This document shows positions 17,579 to 28,534 of a DNA stretch of 64,000 nt, in pieces. Each line of letters opens with the position of its first letter. Position 1 is the first letter of the stretch. The notes under the pieces were generated by a model. That model was not told where the DNA came from. It saw only the letters and a program-made list of their open reading frames with translations, and did not search any database. The translations under genes were made by a program, and so were the position numbers. Origin of the DNA: Albimonas marina (GTDB lineage Bacteria > Pseudomonadota > Alphaproteobacteria > Rhodobacterales > Rhodobacteraceae); the NCBI RefSeq assembly GCF_029223255.1, contig NZ_JARHUC010000006.1, positions 248,001 through 312,000 on the forward strand, read 5' to 3'.

Positions 17579-19720
17579 ATGGCCCCGCGCTCCGGTCCCT
17601 CGGCGCGGCGCGTCGCCCTGCGCGGGGCGGCCGCGCTCGCCCCCTCGATCCGCCCCCGTCGTCCGCCGACGGAGCGTCTGGGCGCGCTGCTGGTGCGCGA
17701 CGGCGGCGCGAGCGAGCTGTCGGTCGCCGTCGCCCTGCGCCGCCAGCGCCGCTTCGGCGCGCCGCTGGGGGAGATCCTGGTGGCCCACGGCCTGACCTCG
17801 CCCGAGGCGCTGGCCCGCGCCGTCGCCGCCCAGCAGGACGTGCCGCTGGTCGACCTCGCGCGGGATCCGCCGGACCCGGAGCTGATGGCGGAGGCGTCGG
17901 TCGAGGCGATGGTGGCCTGGCGCGCCGTGCCCTGGCGGCGGGATCCCTCGGACCCGCGCCGGATCTTCCTGGCCGCCCCCGACCCCGCCCGCCTGCTGCG
18001 CGACCCCGAGGCCGCGCGCCGCGCCTTCGACCTGCCGCGCGACGCGCAGGTCGCGGTCGCGGCCTGCTCCGCGCCCGGGTTCGACGCGGCGCTGTTGTCG
18101 CTGCCGGCTGCGCGTCGCGCGGATCGCGCCGCGCGGCGCACGCCCGCGCCGCTCTCGGCGCGCGGCCTGTCGGGGGGCGGCGCGCGGCTGGGCGTGCTGC
18201 TGGCGCTGCTGGCGGCGCCGGCGGCCGTCGTCGCGGCGCCGGGCCTGGCGCTGGCCGCGCTGTTCCTCGCGGCCCTGACCCTGAATGCGGCCAACATGAG
18301 CGTGCGCATCGCCGCCCTGCTGATGCGGCCCGAGCGTCGCGCGCGGCGCCAGACGCCTCCCGCCGGGGGAACGGCGCTGCTGCCCTGCGTCACCCTTCTG
18401 ATCCCCCTCTACAAGGAGCCGAAGGCCGCCCCCGGCCTGATCGACGCTCTGCGCCGGCTCGACTATCCGGCCGAGCGGCTGGACGTGATCCTCGCGGTGG
18501 AGGCGGACGATCCCGAGACCTGCGAGGCCATCGCCGCGGCCGACCCGCCCCCCTGGCTGCGGGTGATCCCGGCCCCGCCCGGCGCGCCCCGCACCAAGCC
18601 CCGCGCGCTGAACCACGCGCTAGACTTCGCGCGCGGGACCATCGTGGGCGTCTACGACGCCGAGGACCGGCCCGAGCCGCAGCAGCTGCGCAAGGCGGTC
18701 GAGGCCTTCGCCCGCGCGCCGCCCCGCGTCGCCTGCCTGCAGGCGCGGCTGCGCATCACCAATGGGCGCCGGGGCTGGCTCGCGCGCTGCTTCGCCATGG
18801 AATACGCGACCTGGTTCCACCTGGTGCTGCCGGCGCTGGCGCGGCTGGGGGCACCGATTCCGCTGGCGGGCACCTCGCTGTTCCTGCGCCGCCGGGTGCT
18901 GGAGCGGCTGGGCGCCTGGGACGCCTGGAACGTGACCGAGGACGCGGACCTGGGCGTGCGCCTGGCGCGGGCGGGCTACGAAACGCGGATGTTCGATTCC
19001 GACACGGGCGAGGAGGCCGTCACCCGCCTGCAGGCCTGGCTGCGCCAGCGCTCGCGTTGGCAGAAGGGCTATTTCCAGACCTGGCTGACCCATATGCGCG
19101 ACCCGATCCGGCTGTGGGGCGACCTGGGCTGGCGCGGCTTCCTGGGGATGCAGATCCATTTCGTGGGCGCCGGCGCCGCCTTCCTGTCGCAGCCGCTGTT
19201 CTGGACGGCGCTGCTGGCGTGGCCGCTCGTCTCCTCCGGCGCGCCGCTGCTGAACGCGCCCGGCTGGCTGCTGCTCACTCTGCTGGGGTTCATGCACGCG
19301 GGGCAGGGGATCCTGGTCGCCTCGGTGATGGCGGGGCTCAGGCGCGCGGGCTGGCGGGCGAGCGTGTGGAAGGCGCTGCCGCTGCTGGGCTACTGGCCGC
19401 TGGCGACGCTGGCGGCCTTCAAGGCGCTGGTCGAATCGGTGGCCGCGCCCGCCTTCTGGGACAAGACTGGCCACGGCGCCGGCCCCGCGGTGGACGAGGC
19501 GCCGCCGAGCCGTGCCGAGGGGGGGCGCGGGGCCGCTCGCCCGGCCCGCTCGGTCGCCGCGCGGGAGCTCGCGCTTCGGCTCGCGAAGCTGCGCGCGCGG
19601 CAGGGCGGCGCGCTGGGTCCGGCGGCGGAGAGGGCGGTGGCGGGCGAGGCCGGGCTCACCAGTCCCAGCCGCCGCCCTCCATCCAGCGGCGCCGACGCTC
19701 CTCGCCGATCAGGCAGTTGA
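17579..19720 (+). CDS. Family 2 glycosyltransferase with N-terminal MshEN-type (c-di-GMP receptor-like) domain
   Basis: The 713-residue protein opens with two tandem repeats of the MshEN/GspE-N motif at about 33-85: RLGALLVRDGGASELSVAVA..RRQ, five residues, then PLGEILVAHGLTSPEALARA..AQQ. MshEN domains of this repeat pattern bind cyclic di-GMP. A short membrane region (about 205-248) is followed by the GT2 domain: VTLLIPLYKEP at 271, DAED (360-363), TEDAD (453-457) and QRSRW (490-494). These are the D,D,D,QxxRW signature of processive cellulose-synthase-like transferases. Further membrane helices follow at about 515-640. It should export a polysaccharide under c-di-GMP control. E. coli NfrB combines the same domains in the reverse order. 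Its end overlaps the convergent DUF1194 gene by 65 bp. Confidence 0.9.
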   Translation: MAPRSGPSARRVALRGAAALAPSIRPRRPPTERLGALLVRDGGASELSVAVALRRQRRFGAPLGEILVAHGLTSPEALARAVAAQQDVPLVDLARDPPDPELMAEASVEAMVAWRAVPWRRDPSDPRRIFLAAPDPARLLRDPEAARRAFDLPRDAQVAVAACSAPGFDAALLSLPAARRADRAARRTPAPLSARGLSGGGARLGVLLALLAAPAAVVAAPGLALAALFLAALTLNAANMSVRIAALLMRPERRARRQTPPAGGTALLPCVTLLIPLYKEPKAAPGLIDALRRLDYPAERLDVILAVEADDPETCEAIAAADPPPWLRVIPAPPGAPRTKPRALNHALDFARGTIVGVYDAEDRPEPQQLRKAVEAFARAPPRVACLQARLRITNGRRGWLARCFAMEYATWFHLVLPALARLGAPIPLAGTSLFLRRRVLERLGAWDAWNVTEDADLGVRLARAGYETRMFDSDTGEEAVTRLQAWLRQRSRWQKGYFQTWLTHMRDPIRLWGDLGWRGFLGMQIHFVGAGAAFLSQPLFWTALLAWPLVSSGAPLLNAPGWLLLTLLGFMHAGQGILVASVMAGLRRAGWRASVWKALPLLGYWPLATLAAFKALVESVAAPAFWDKTGHGAGPAVDEAPPSRAEGGRGAARPARSVAARELALRLAKLRARQGGALGPAAERAVAGEAGLTSPSRRPPSSGADAPRRSGS

Positions 19721-20537
19721 TGCGGGGCGCGCGCGTCGCGGGGCCGAGGCCGAGCTGCGCCGGGATCGCCGCCGCCCCGGCCGGCGCCCGGATCGAGGGC
19801 GGCGGGCGGGGGACGATCCGCGGCGCCGCGATCTCGAGGATCAGCTTGCGCCGGATGGTCTCGGCGAACCGCGCCGAATCCCACAGCGGCAGCACGAAGC
19901 TGAGCGGCCCGCCGATCACGCAGTCCTCGTAATAGACGTCGAGCTCGCGCAGGCTGAAGGGGCCGTCGTTGGCCTTCAGCATCAGCGGCAGGCCGTTGAT
20001 CACCACGCCCTGCGCGACCGCCTCGTCCCGCGCCTGGGTCACCGGGCGGCCGGCGTTGTTGGGCCCGTCGCCCGAGATGTCGATGACCCGCCGGAACCCC
20101 TCGTAGCCGTTGCCCTCGAAGGCGGCGACGCCGTAGTCGATCGCGCCCGAGATCGAGGTGCCCACGGCGGCGGTGATCGGGCCGACCGCGAGATCGTCGG
20201 CGAAGGCGTTCGCGGCCTCGGGCCCGTCGAGCAGGACCCAGCCGCTGACGATGCCCCGCCGGCCGGGCCCGGCCCATTCGAAATATTTCAGCGCCACCCG
20301 CCCCACCAGCCCGCCCTGGATGGCGCGGATCACCTCCGGGTCGCGCAGGGCGGCGACGTAGCCGTCGCGCTGGAGCTGCAGCTCCTCGATGTCCATCGAG
20401 CGGGAGATGTCGACGGCCAGGATCAGCTCCACGTCCACCTCGACCGCGCCCCCCGCCTGCGCCGACGCGCCGGAGGGGCCCGCCGCGAGGGCGGGCAGGA
20501 GCAGGGAGAGCAGCAGGGAGCGGATCCGGTTGCGCAT
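19656..20537 (-). CDS. DUF1194 domain-containing secreted protein (VWA-like)
   Basis: From the ATG at 20537 there are 293 residues with a signal peptide (MRNRIRSLLLSLLLPALAAG, cleavage near GASAQA). The mature domain begins VELILAVDISRSMDIEELQL, where DxSxS is the metal-ion-dependent adhesion motif of von Willebrand A folds. VIDISGDGPNNAG and INGLPLM are DUF1194 hallmarks. The C-terminal 60 residues are Pro/Arg-rich and end WMEGGGWDW. The function is unknown; the fold suggests a periplasmic protein-binding role. It overlaps the tail of the convergent glycosyltransferase gene. The common neighbourhood hints at, but does not prove, a shared envelope function. Confidence 0.88.
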   Translation of the reverse strand: MRNRIRSLLLSLLLPALAAGPSGASAQAGGAVEVDVELILAVDISRSMDIEELQLQRDGYVAALRDPEVIRAIQGGLVGRVALKYFEWAGPGRRGIVSGWVLLDGPEAANAFADDLAVGPITAAVGTSISGAIDYGVAAFEGNGYEGFRRVIDISGDGPNNAGRPVTQARDEAVAQGVVINGLPLMLKANDGPFSLRELDVYYEDCVIGGPLSFVLPLWDSARFAETIRRKLILEIAAPRIVPRPPPSIRAPAGAAAIPAQLGLGPATRAPRINCLIGEERRRRWMEGGGWDW

Positions 20538-20640
20538 GTCCGACGATAGGCGCCCGCATCGCGCAGGGGCAACGCCGCAGGTCGCCCGCGCGCCCCGCCT
20601 CACGCAGACGCGAACGGCGGCCGGCGGGCCGGAGGGCGCC

Positions 20641-21210
20641 TCAGGGCCGGTGCAGGACGTAGACCTGCATGCCGCCCGCCCGCAGGTCGAGCGCTGCGTA
20701 GCGCAGGCCGACCTTCTCGAGCGTGCGGATCAGGGCGGCGTCGTCGGGGGCGGCCAGCGCTTCGATCCGGGCGGGGCCGTCCTCGGGATCGGGCGGGCGC
20801 GAGACGGGGCGGCGGGTGACCGGGCTGCGCGAGACGGCGGGGCGCGCGAAGGCGGCGATCAGAACCGCGGCGGCGGCCTCTGCGCCCAGGCCCTCGCCGC
20901 GATGGGCGGGCGCGACAAGCACGGTCAGCCGCGGCGCTTCGGGAGCGGGGCCGGGGACGATGCCGGCAACGCCCACGAGCCCCTCGCGCCCGCGCCGCTC
21001 GATCGCCAGGGCGGCGGGCTCGCCCATGGCAAGGGCCTCGCGCTGCTCCTGCGCCCAGGCCTCGCCGTAGCCGGTGGGGCGGGGTCCGCCGGCCCGGGCC
21101 ATGGCGAGCGGGTCCGAGAAGATCGCATCCAGCGCCGGCGCGTCGGCCGCCCGCGGCGCGCGCAGGCGCAGGCGCGGGGTGTCGAGCGGCAGGTGGAAGG
21201 AGAGGGGCAT
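20641..21210 (-). CDS. GNAT family N-acetyltransferase
   Basis: The 189-residue protein resembles RimJ/RimL-type acetyltransferases. It opens LDTPRLRLRAPRAADAPALD, then GVAGIVPGP, then the acetyl-CoA-binding region HRGEGLGAEAAAAVL at about residues 102-116. An Arg/Pro/Ser-rich insertion (PAVSRSPVTRRPVSRPPDPE, about 124-143) interrupts the part where the RimJ-type fold normally has its Asn-rich segment. The family acetylates amines, often protein N-termini or small molecules, and the substrate is unknown. The insertion is unusual and could be an expansion of a short repeat (RSPVTRRPVSRP). Confidence 0.8.
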   Translation of the reverse strand: MPLSFHLPLDTPRLRLRAPRAADAPALDAIFSDPLAMARAGGPRPTGYGEAWAQEQREALAMGEPAALAIERRGREGLVGVAGIVPGPAPEAPRLTVLVAPAHRGEGLGAEAAAAVLIAAFARPAVSRSPVTRRPVSRPPDPEDGPARIEALAAPDDAALIRTLEKVGLRYAALDLRAGGMQVYVLHRP

Positions 21211-21562
21211 CGGCGAAACGGCGGTCCGGGAAGGAGGAAGGGCGGCGGCGCGCCGGCACGCGTGATCGAGAGCGCCGTGCGTCGGGAGATAGGCGCGGGA
21301 GCCCCGGCTGGCGACCTTTCGCCGGCGCGCGGAGCGGAAAAGGTCCGAAGGCGGCGCGGTCGGGAAGGGCCGCGGGTCAGGCCCGGCGCGTGCCGGCGAC
21401 CGGCCGTCTGGCTCGACCTCGCAGCGGATCGCGCGGGGCGGCGGGGCGCCGCCAGACGCAGGGTCCCGGCCCTCGCGGCGCCGGGGATGAGGCCGCGCGC
21501 GCCCGGCGGGCGCGCGGCGGCGGGGCCGGAAGGCGCGCGGTCTGCGCGCCCTCCGCGGGGGA
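21211..21562. other. Intergenic gap, nothing recognised
   Basis: These 352 bp of very GC-rich sequence lie between the GNAT gene and the succinate-semialdehyde dehydrogenase gene, both on the minus strand. No gene, repeat or convincing terminator was seen. The GNAT promoter should lie near 21230-21300. Confidence 0.4.
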
Positions 21563-23041
21563 TCAGATGCCGCCGAGGCTCAGGTACTTCACCTCGAGGA
21601 AGTCCTCGATCCCGTATTTCGAGCCCTCGCGCCCCAGGCCCGACTGCTTGACGCCGCCGAAGGGGGCGACCGCGGTCGAGGGCAGGCCGTCGTTCACGCC
21701 GACGATGCCGTATTCCAGCGCCTCGGCCACGCGGAAGCAGCGGCCGATGTCGCGGGAATAGAAGTAGGAGGCGAGGCCGAACTCGGTGTCGTTGGCCATG
21801 GCCACGACCTCGTCCTCGGTCTCGAAGGCGAAGAGGGGGGCGACGGGGCCGAAGGTCTCTTCCTTCGCGACCATCATCTCCTGAGTCACGCCGGTGAGGA
21901 CGGTGGGGGTGTAGAAGCTGCCGCCCAGCGCGTGGGGGAAGCCGCCGAACTCGATCTCGGCGCCCTTCGAGACGGCGTCCTGCACGTGCTCCTCGACCTT
22001 GGCCATACCGGCGGCGTCGATCATCGGGCCGACGGCCACGCCCTCGTCGAATCCGTCGCCGACCTTCAGGTCATGGACCTTGGCGGCCAGCTTCTCGGCG
22101 AACTTCTCGTAGACGCCCTTCTGCACGTAGATGCGGTTGGCGCAGATGCAGGTCTGGCCGGCGTTGCGGAACTTGGAGCCCATGGCCCCCTCGACCGCGG
22201 CGTCGAGGTCGGCGTCGTCGAAGACGATGAAGGGCGCGTTGCCGCCGAGCTCGAGGCTCAGCTTCTTGATGTCGCCGGCGCACTGCTCCATCAGGATGCG
22301 GCCCACCTCGGTCGAGCCGGTGAAGGTCAGCTTGCGCACCTTGGGGTTGGTGCAGAGCTCCTTGCCGATGGGCGAGGCGGAGGACGACGTGATCACGTTG
22401 AAGACGCCCGCGGGGAAGCCCGCCCGCTCGGCCAGCACGGCGATGGCGGTGCAGCTGAGCGGCGTCTGCTTGGCCGGGCGCGCGACGACGGTGCAGCCCG
22501 AGGCCAGCGCCGGGCCGATCTTGCGGGTGATCATCGCGTTGGGGAAGTTCCACGGCGTGATCGAGGCGACGACGCCCACGGGCTGCTTGAGCACCACGAT
22601 CCGCTTGCCGGGCGCGGCGGCGGGGATGGTGTCGCCGTAGATGCGCTTGCCCTCTTCGGCGAACCACTTGAGGAAGCTCGCGCCGTACATGATCTCGCCC
22701 TTGGCCTCGGTCACGGGCTTGCCCTGCTCGGCGGTCAGGATCGCGGCGAGGTCGTCGGCGTTCTCGACCATCAGGTCATGCAGCTTCTCGACCAGCGCGC
22801 AGCGCTCGGAGGCGAGCATCTTGGCCCATTTCTTCTGGGCGTCGTAGGCGGCGTCGATCGCCTCGGTGGTCATGGCGACCGAGCAGTCGGCGACCTCCTG
22901 GATCGCCTTGCCGGTGGACGGGTTGGTCACCGGAAAGGTGGCCTCGCCGTCCCCATCGCGCCAGCGGCCGTTGATATAGGCGCGGCCGGTCAGCAGGGAC
23001 GGGTCCTTGAGCTTGACGGGGAAAGTCACGGCGACGTTCAT
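21563..23041 (-). CDS. gabD: NAD(P)-dependent succinate-semialdehyde dehydrogenase
   Basis: The 492-residue aldehyde dehydrogenase has the GabD layout. ITPWNFPNAMITRKIGPALA precedes the cofactor-binding region, and KLTFTGSTEVGRILM follows. The general base Glu lies in LSLELGGNAPFIVFDDAD, the catalytic Cys in NAGQTCICANRIYVQ, and the end is FGGVKQSGLGREGSKYGIEDF. It oxidises succinate semialdehyde to succinate, the last step of GABA and related 4-carbon degradation. It lies downstream of an Lrp-type regulator gene on the same strand, with the dialkylglycine decarboxylase gene divergent beyond that. Family members can act on other semialdehydes, so the substrate is inferred. Confidence 0.93.
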   Translation of the reverse strand: MNVAVTFPVKLKDPSLLTGRAYINGRWRDGDGEATFPVTNPSTGKAIQEVADCSVAMTTEAIDAAYDAQKKWAKMLASERCALVEKLHDLMVENADDLAAILTAEQGKPVTEAKGEIMYGASFLKWFAEEGKRIYGDTIPAAAPGKRIVVLKQPVGVVASITPWNFPNAMITRKIGPALASGCTVVARPAKQTPLSCTAIAVLAERAGFPAGVFNVITSSSASPIGKELCTNPKVRKLTFTGSTEVGRILMEQCAGDIKKLSLELGGNAPFIVFDDADLDAAVEGAMGSKFRNAGQTCICANRIYVQKGVYEKFAEKLAAKVHDLKVGDGFDEGVAVGPMIDAAGMAKVEEHVQDAVSKGAEIEFGGFPHALGGSFYTPTVLTGVTQEMMVAKEETFGPVAPLFAFETEDEVVAMANDTEFGLASYFYSRDIGRCFRVAEALEYGIVGVNDGLPSTAVAPFGGVKQSGLGREGSKYGIEDFLEVKYLSLGGI

Positions 23042-23270
23042 CTGGGCATCCTCCCATGGGTTCGGGCGACCCTAGCCAAGGGACCGGGCGGCGGCAACGG
23101 CGGCCCCGCGCCGCGCGACGACGTCAGGGCCACCCGCGCCGAGCAACGGCGTCAGGCCCCGTTGTGTGGTCCGGCAAAGGTTGATCCCTCGTGAAGATGG
23201 CGCCTCGCGAGGGCGGCGCCAGCCCCCCGGCGGCGCCTGGCCGCGGAAAAACCGCCGTCGGCGGTGCCGC

Positions 23271-25189
<1,919 letters not shown>

Positions 25190-25463
25190 GGGGCGCGTCG
25201 CGCGCGACCAAGGCGCCCCGGGCGCGACCCGGGGCCTCCCGCGGCGGTCGCGGCGTCGGCGTCGCGGCCCGCCGGCCCCGGCTTCCGTGCGTCGTCCCCC
25301 GGGGCGGGCGCCCGTCGCTCCACCCCCGTGCCGACCGCCTGCGCCCGCGTGCTGCACCTGCGTTGACAGCGCGGGCGGGGGCGCGCAACTAAGGGGGAGA
25401 CCGGGGCCGGGGAGGGGCCGTGCGGCCCGCCCTCATGGCCCCCGCGCGAACCGGAGGAGTTGC

Positions 25464-26159
25464 ATGAAGAAGGTCTATGGTTCCGCCGCGGAGGCGCTCG
25501 ACGGCCTCCTGTTCGACGGAATGACCATTGCCGCCGGCGGCTTCGGCCTGAGCGGCATCCCCGAGAACCTGATCGCCGCGATCCGCGACGCGGGCACGAA
25601 GGACCTGACCATCGCCTCCAACAACTGCGGCGTGGACGACTTCGGCCTGGGCGTGCTGCTGCAGACCAAGCAGGTGAAGAAGATGATCTCGTCCTACGTG
25701 GGCGAGAACGCGGAGTTCATGCGCCAGTACCTGTCGGGCGAGCTGGAGCTGGAGTTCAACCCCCAGGGCACGCTCGCCGAGCGCATGCGCGCCGGCGGCT
25801 GCGGCATCCCGGGCTTCTACACCAAGACCGGCGTCGGCACCCAGATCGCCGAGGGCAAGGAGCACAAGGACTTCGACGGCCAGACCTACATCCTGGAGCG
25901 GGCCATCGTCGCCGACCTCTCCATCGTGAAGGCCTGGAAGGCCGACACCACCGGCAACCTCGTGTTCCGCAAGACGGCGCGGAACTTCAACCCGGACGCC
26001 GCCATGTGCGGCAAGGTCTGCGTCTGCGAGGTCGAGGAGATCGTCCAGCCCGGCGAGCTCGACGGCGACGCGATCCACCTGCCCGGCGTCTTCGTGCACC
26101 GCCTGATCCAGGGCGAGTTCGAGAAGCGCATCGAAAAGCGCACCACCCGCGCGGCCTGA
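25464..26159 (+). CDS. scoA: 3-oxoacid CoA-transferase subunit A
   Basis: From the ATG at 25464, preceded by a strong GGAGGAG site, there are 231 residues. The class I CoA-transferase subunit A signature is present: [20 protein letters not shown] near the start, then the [12 protein letters not shown] loop and [19 protein letters not shown]. With subunit B it moves CoA from succinyl-CoA to acetoacetate or another 3-oxoacid, feeding ketone-body or branched carbon into acetyl-CoA. It is 16 bp upstream of scoB. A 274-bp gap separates it from dgdA, and its own promoter probably lies there. Confidence 0.94.
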   Translation: MKKVYGSAAEALDGLLFDGMTIAAGGFGLSGIPENLIAAIRDAGTKDLTIASNNCGVDDFGLGVLLQTKQVKKMISSYVGENAEFMRQYLSGELELEFNPQGTLAERMRAGGCGIPGFYTKTGVGTQIAEGKEHKDFDGQTYILERAIVADLSIVKAWKADTTGNLVFRKTARNFNPDAAMCGKVCVCEVEEIVQPGELDGDAIHLPGVFVHRLIQGEFEKRIEKRTTRAA

Positions 26160-26175
26160 CCCGAGGAGAACAGAC

Positions 26176-26805
26176 ATGCCCTGGGACCGTGACCAGATGG
26201 CCGCCCGAGCCGCGCAGGAGCTCGAGGACGGCATGTACGTGAACCTCGGGATCGGCATCCCGACGCTGGTGGCCAACTACATCCCCGAGGGGGTGGACGT
26301 GACGCTGCAGTCGGAGAACGGGATGCTGGGCATCGGCCCCTTCCCGACCGAGAACGAGGTCGACCCCGACCTGATCAACGCCGGCAAGCAGACGGTGACC
26401 GAGCTGCCGCACACCGCCTACTTCGGCTCCTCGACCAGCTTCGCGATGATTCGCGGCGGCAAGATCGCCATGGCGATCCTGGGCGCGATGGAGGTGGCCG
26501 AGAACGGCGACCTCGCCAACTGGATGATTCCGGGCAAGCTGGTGAAGGGCATGGGCGGCGCCATGGACCTGGTGGCCGGCGTCAACCGCGTGGTGGTGAT
26601 CATGGATCACGCCAACAAGGCGGGCGAATCGAAGCTGCTGAAGGAATGCACCCTGCCGCTGACCGGCGCGGGCGTGGTCGACCGCATCATCACCAACCTC
26701 GGCGTCTTCGACGTGGTCGAGGGCGGGCTGAAGGTGATCGAGCTCGCCGAGGGCGTTGACATGGACGAGGTGCGCGCGAAGACCGAGGCGACGCTGGTGG
26801 CCTGA
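26176..26805 (+). CDS. scoB: 3-oxoacid CoA-transferase subunit B
   Basis: The 209-residue protein has the subunit-B pattern: [19 protein letters not shown], then the catalytic Glu in [14 protein letters not shown], at about residue 54, which forms the glutamyl-CoA intermediate. [20 protein letters not shown] and [20 protein letters not shown] follow. It partners with ScoA. AGGAGAA precedes the ATG, and the two genes are clearly one transcript ending at the hairpin at 26835-26859. Confidence 0.95.
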   Translation: MPWDRDQMAARAAQELEDGMYVNLGIGIPTLVANYIPEGVDVTLQSENGMLGIGPFPTENEVDPDLINAGKQTVTELPHTAYFGSSTSFAMIRGGKIAMAILGAMEVAENGDLANWMIPGKLVKGMGGAMDLVAGVNRVVVIMDHANKAGESKLLKECTLPLTGAGVVDRIITNLGVFDVVEGGLKVIELAEGVDMDEVRAKTEATLVA

Positions 26806-26834
26806 CGCCGCCGCTCAGCTTCGCAGACGGGCAG

Positions 26835-26862
26835 GGGCCTCCGCATCGCGGGGGCCCTTCGC
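26835..26862 (+). terminator. Terminator after scoB
   Basis: GGGCCTCCGC (26835-26844), loop ATC, GCGGGGGCCC (26848-26857), then TTCG. The 10-bp stem has one T-G wobble. It lies 29 bp after the scoB stop. Confidence 0.65.
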
Positions 26863-26893
26863 CGTTCTGGGGCGCCGTCCAGGGAGGCGCCGC

Positions 26894-27796
26894 TCAGCCC
26901 CCGCGAGGGCCGCGGGCGGCCAGGGCGGCGGAGGGCGCCAGTTCGACCGAGGGAAGGCACGGATCGCGGAAGCTGGCCGGCGGGGTCTCGCACAGCTCCT
27001 GCAGGGCGGCGGCGGCGGCCAGCACCCGGGGGACGTAGCCGCGCGTCTCGGGGTAGGGGGGCACGCCGCCGCTGGTCTGCACCGCGCCCGCGCCGGCGTT
27101 GTAGGCGGCCAGGGCGGCCACCGGATCCTCGTCGAAGCGGCGCAGCAGCCCGTCGAGATGGCGCGCGGCGCCGGGCGCCGCCTGCTCGGGCGAGAATGGG
27201 TCGCGCACGCCCAGGCCCGCGGCGGTGGCGGGCATCAGCTGCATCATGCCTTGCGCGCCCTTGGGGCTGACCGCGCGCGAATCACCGCCCGATTCCGCGA
27301 TCGCCACCGCCAGCAGCAGGGTCAGCGACAGGTCCGAGCCTCGCGCCGCCGCCAGCATCGCGGAACCGTGAGCGGCCATGATCCGGCGCGCGACCGCGCG
27401 ATCGACGGCCGCGCGGGCGCCCGCGCCCGTCGCCGTCGCATGGGCCGCCGCCGCCGCGAGCGCGGGCGCGAGCGGGCGGCGCGGGGTCAGGCCGGGGGCC
27501 GTGCCGGGGCGGGCCCAGAACCCCTCCGCCGCGGCGGGCTTCGGCGCGCTAGAGCCATGACTTTGCAAGATGATCCGCTTCCGGGTCCCGGGGGGAGGCG
27601 GGGTGACTCGCCGAAAGGTGAAGCTGCTTTCGGTCTGGGTCGTCCCTTGCGCGAACCCCAGCTGCGCCTCCGCCGGCCTCGCCAGAAGCAGCCCCGCCGC
27701 GACCGCCAGAGCGAGGGCGCGGCGCCGCCGGGCGGGGGCGGACCCCGCGACCGCGGCCTGTGCGGCGCCTGAAGCCTGAATGGAGACAGGGTTCAT
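26894..27796 (-). CDS. Lytic transglycosylase domain protein (SLT)
   Basis: Starting at the ATG at 27796 the protein has 300 residues. A signal peptide (RRRRALALAVAAGLLLARPA, cleavage near AEA-QLG) is followed by a Pro/Ala-rich linker. The SLT domain from about residue 150 shows the catalytic Glu in LLLAVAIAESGGDSRAVSPK, then GAQGMMQLMPATAAGLGV and ALAAYNAGAGAV. It cleaves peptidoglycan glycan strands in the periplasm. Enzymes of this type often open the wall for envelope machines. It lies back-to-back with a pilin-like gene at the edge of the tad pilus locus, which fits that role, though the link is inferred. Confidence 0.9.
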   Translation of the reverse strand: MNPVSIQASGAAQAAVAGSAPARRRRALALAVAAGLLLARPAEAQLGFAQGTTQTESSFTFRRVTPPPPGTRKRIILQSHGSSAPKPAAAEGFWARPGTAPGLTPRRPLAPALAAAAAHATATGAGARAAVDRAVARRIMAAHGSAMLAAARGSDLSLTLLLAVAIAESGGDSRAVSPKGAQGMMQLMPATAAGLGVRDPFSPEQAAPGAARHLDGLLRRFDEDPVAALAAYNAGAGAVQTSGGVPPYPETRGYVPRVLAAAAALQELCETPPASFRDPCLPSVELAPSAALAARGPRGG

Positions 27797-27854
27797 ATGG
27801 CTGAAAGCTCGGCTATGGTGTAGGATATCGCCAGTTGATCGCAGCGGTGCGTAC

Positions 27855-28061
27855 ATGTTGCTCGAGTACAAGCACATCCGGTGCCTTCTGGCACGCGACG
27901 AAGGCGCGGTGACCGCGGATTTCGTGATTCTGTCGGCGAGCGTCATCATGCTCGCCCTCAGCTTCGGCAGCACGTTCGCCGACGGCATCCAGACTCTCCT
28001 CGACGCGGTGACCCAGCTGCTGAACGACGGCGCGGTGGCCGTCGAGGATTCGTGGATCTGA
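27855..28061 (+). CDS. Flp-like small pilin protein 1
   Basis: The 68-residue protein has a basic/polar head, the segment DEGAVTADFVILSASVIMLA and a single long hydrophobic helix, then a short polar tail ending DSWI. The layout is that of Flp/Tad prepilins, which are cut after Gly before a 20-residue helix. The residue at position +5 after the Gly is Asp (GAVTAD), where classical Flp has Glu. It resembles the second pilin-like gene at 28535 (GAVTVDW). It precedes the tad locus and starts 58 bp from the divergent transglycosylase gene. Confidence 0.7.
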   Translation: MLLEYKHIRCLLARDEGAVTADFVILSASVIMLALSFGSTFADGIQTLLDAVTQLLNDGAVAVEDSWI

Positions 28062-28534
28062 GACCTCCGTTCAGGAACGCGTCGGCCGTTTTTTCGCCCC
28101 GGAGCCCGCTCGCCCGACCCGCGCCGCCAGGCCGCCCCGGTTCCGCCCTTCTCCGACGCAGACCGACGGGCCGCCCGCGCGTCGCCGCCGAAGAGCCAGA
28201 GTCTTCATGCGGTTATCGGCGCCCCGACACGGTCGAGCAGGAGCTGCGTTGTTCGGGTCTCGCAACTTTCCGACCGGCCGTTCACCAAATATCAATCTAA
28301 ACATGAGTGGATTTCTTGGTGCCGCAGGCCACGAATCAGGTTGATTTCCCTGATCGAGACGTTCATGTATATGAGCACCGCAGCAGAGGGTATCCAAAGC
28401 CGCGAACCAGACCGCCCCCGATGGGGCGCAGTAAAGTGCCCCGGTCCGGGGTTGTGTAGTGTTCGCCCGAGTGGGCGATTAGGGATCCCCAACAGGCATC
28501 AGCCGGGACCCCGTGTTGCAAAAGGAAGCCTGAG
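28062..28534. other. Region between the two pilin-like genes
   Basis: This is a 473-bp noncoding gap. The part at 28255-28400 is distinctly less GC-rich than the window average and probably carries the promoter of the second pilin-like gene. Short hairpins occur at about 28438-28452 (CCCCGG/CCGGGG) and 28468-28479 (GCCC/GGGC), perhaps in its leader. A 65-codon frame at 28341 has no protein-like features and is not called. Confidence 0.45.
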
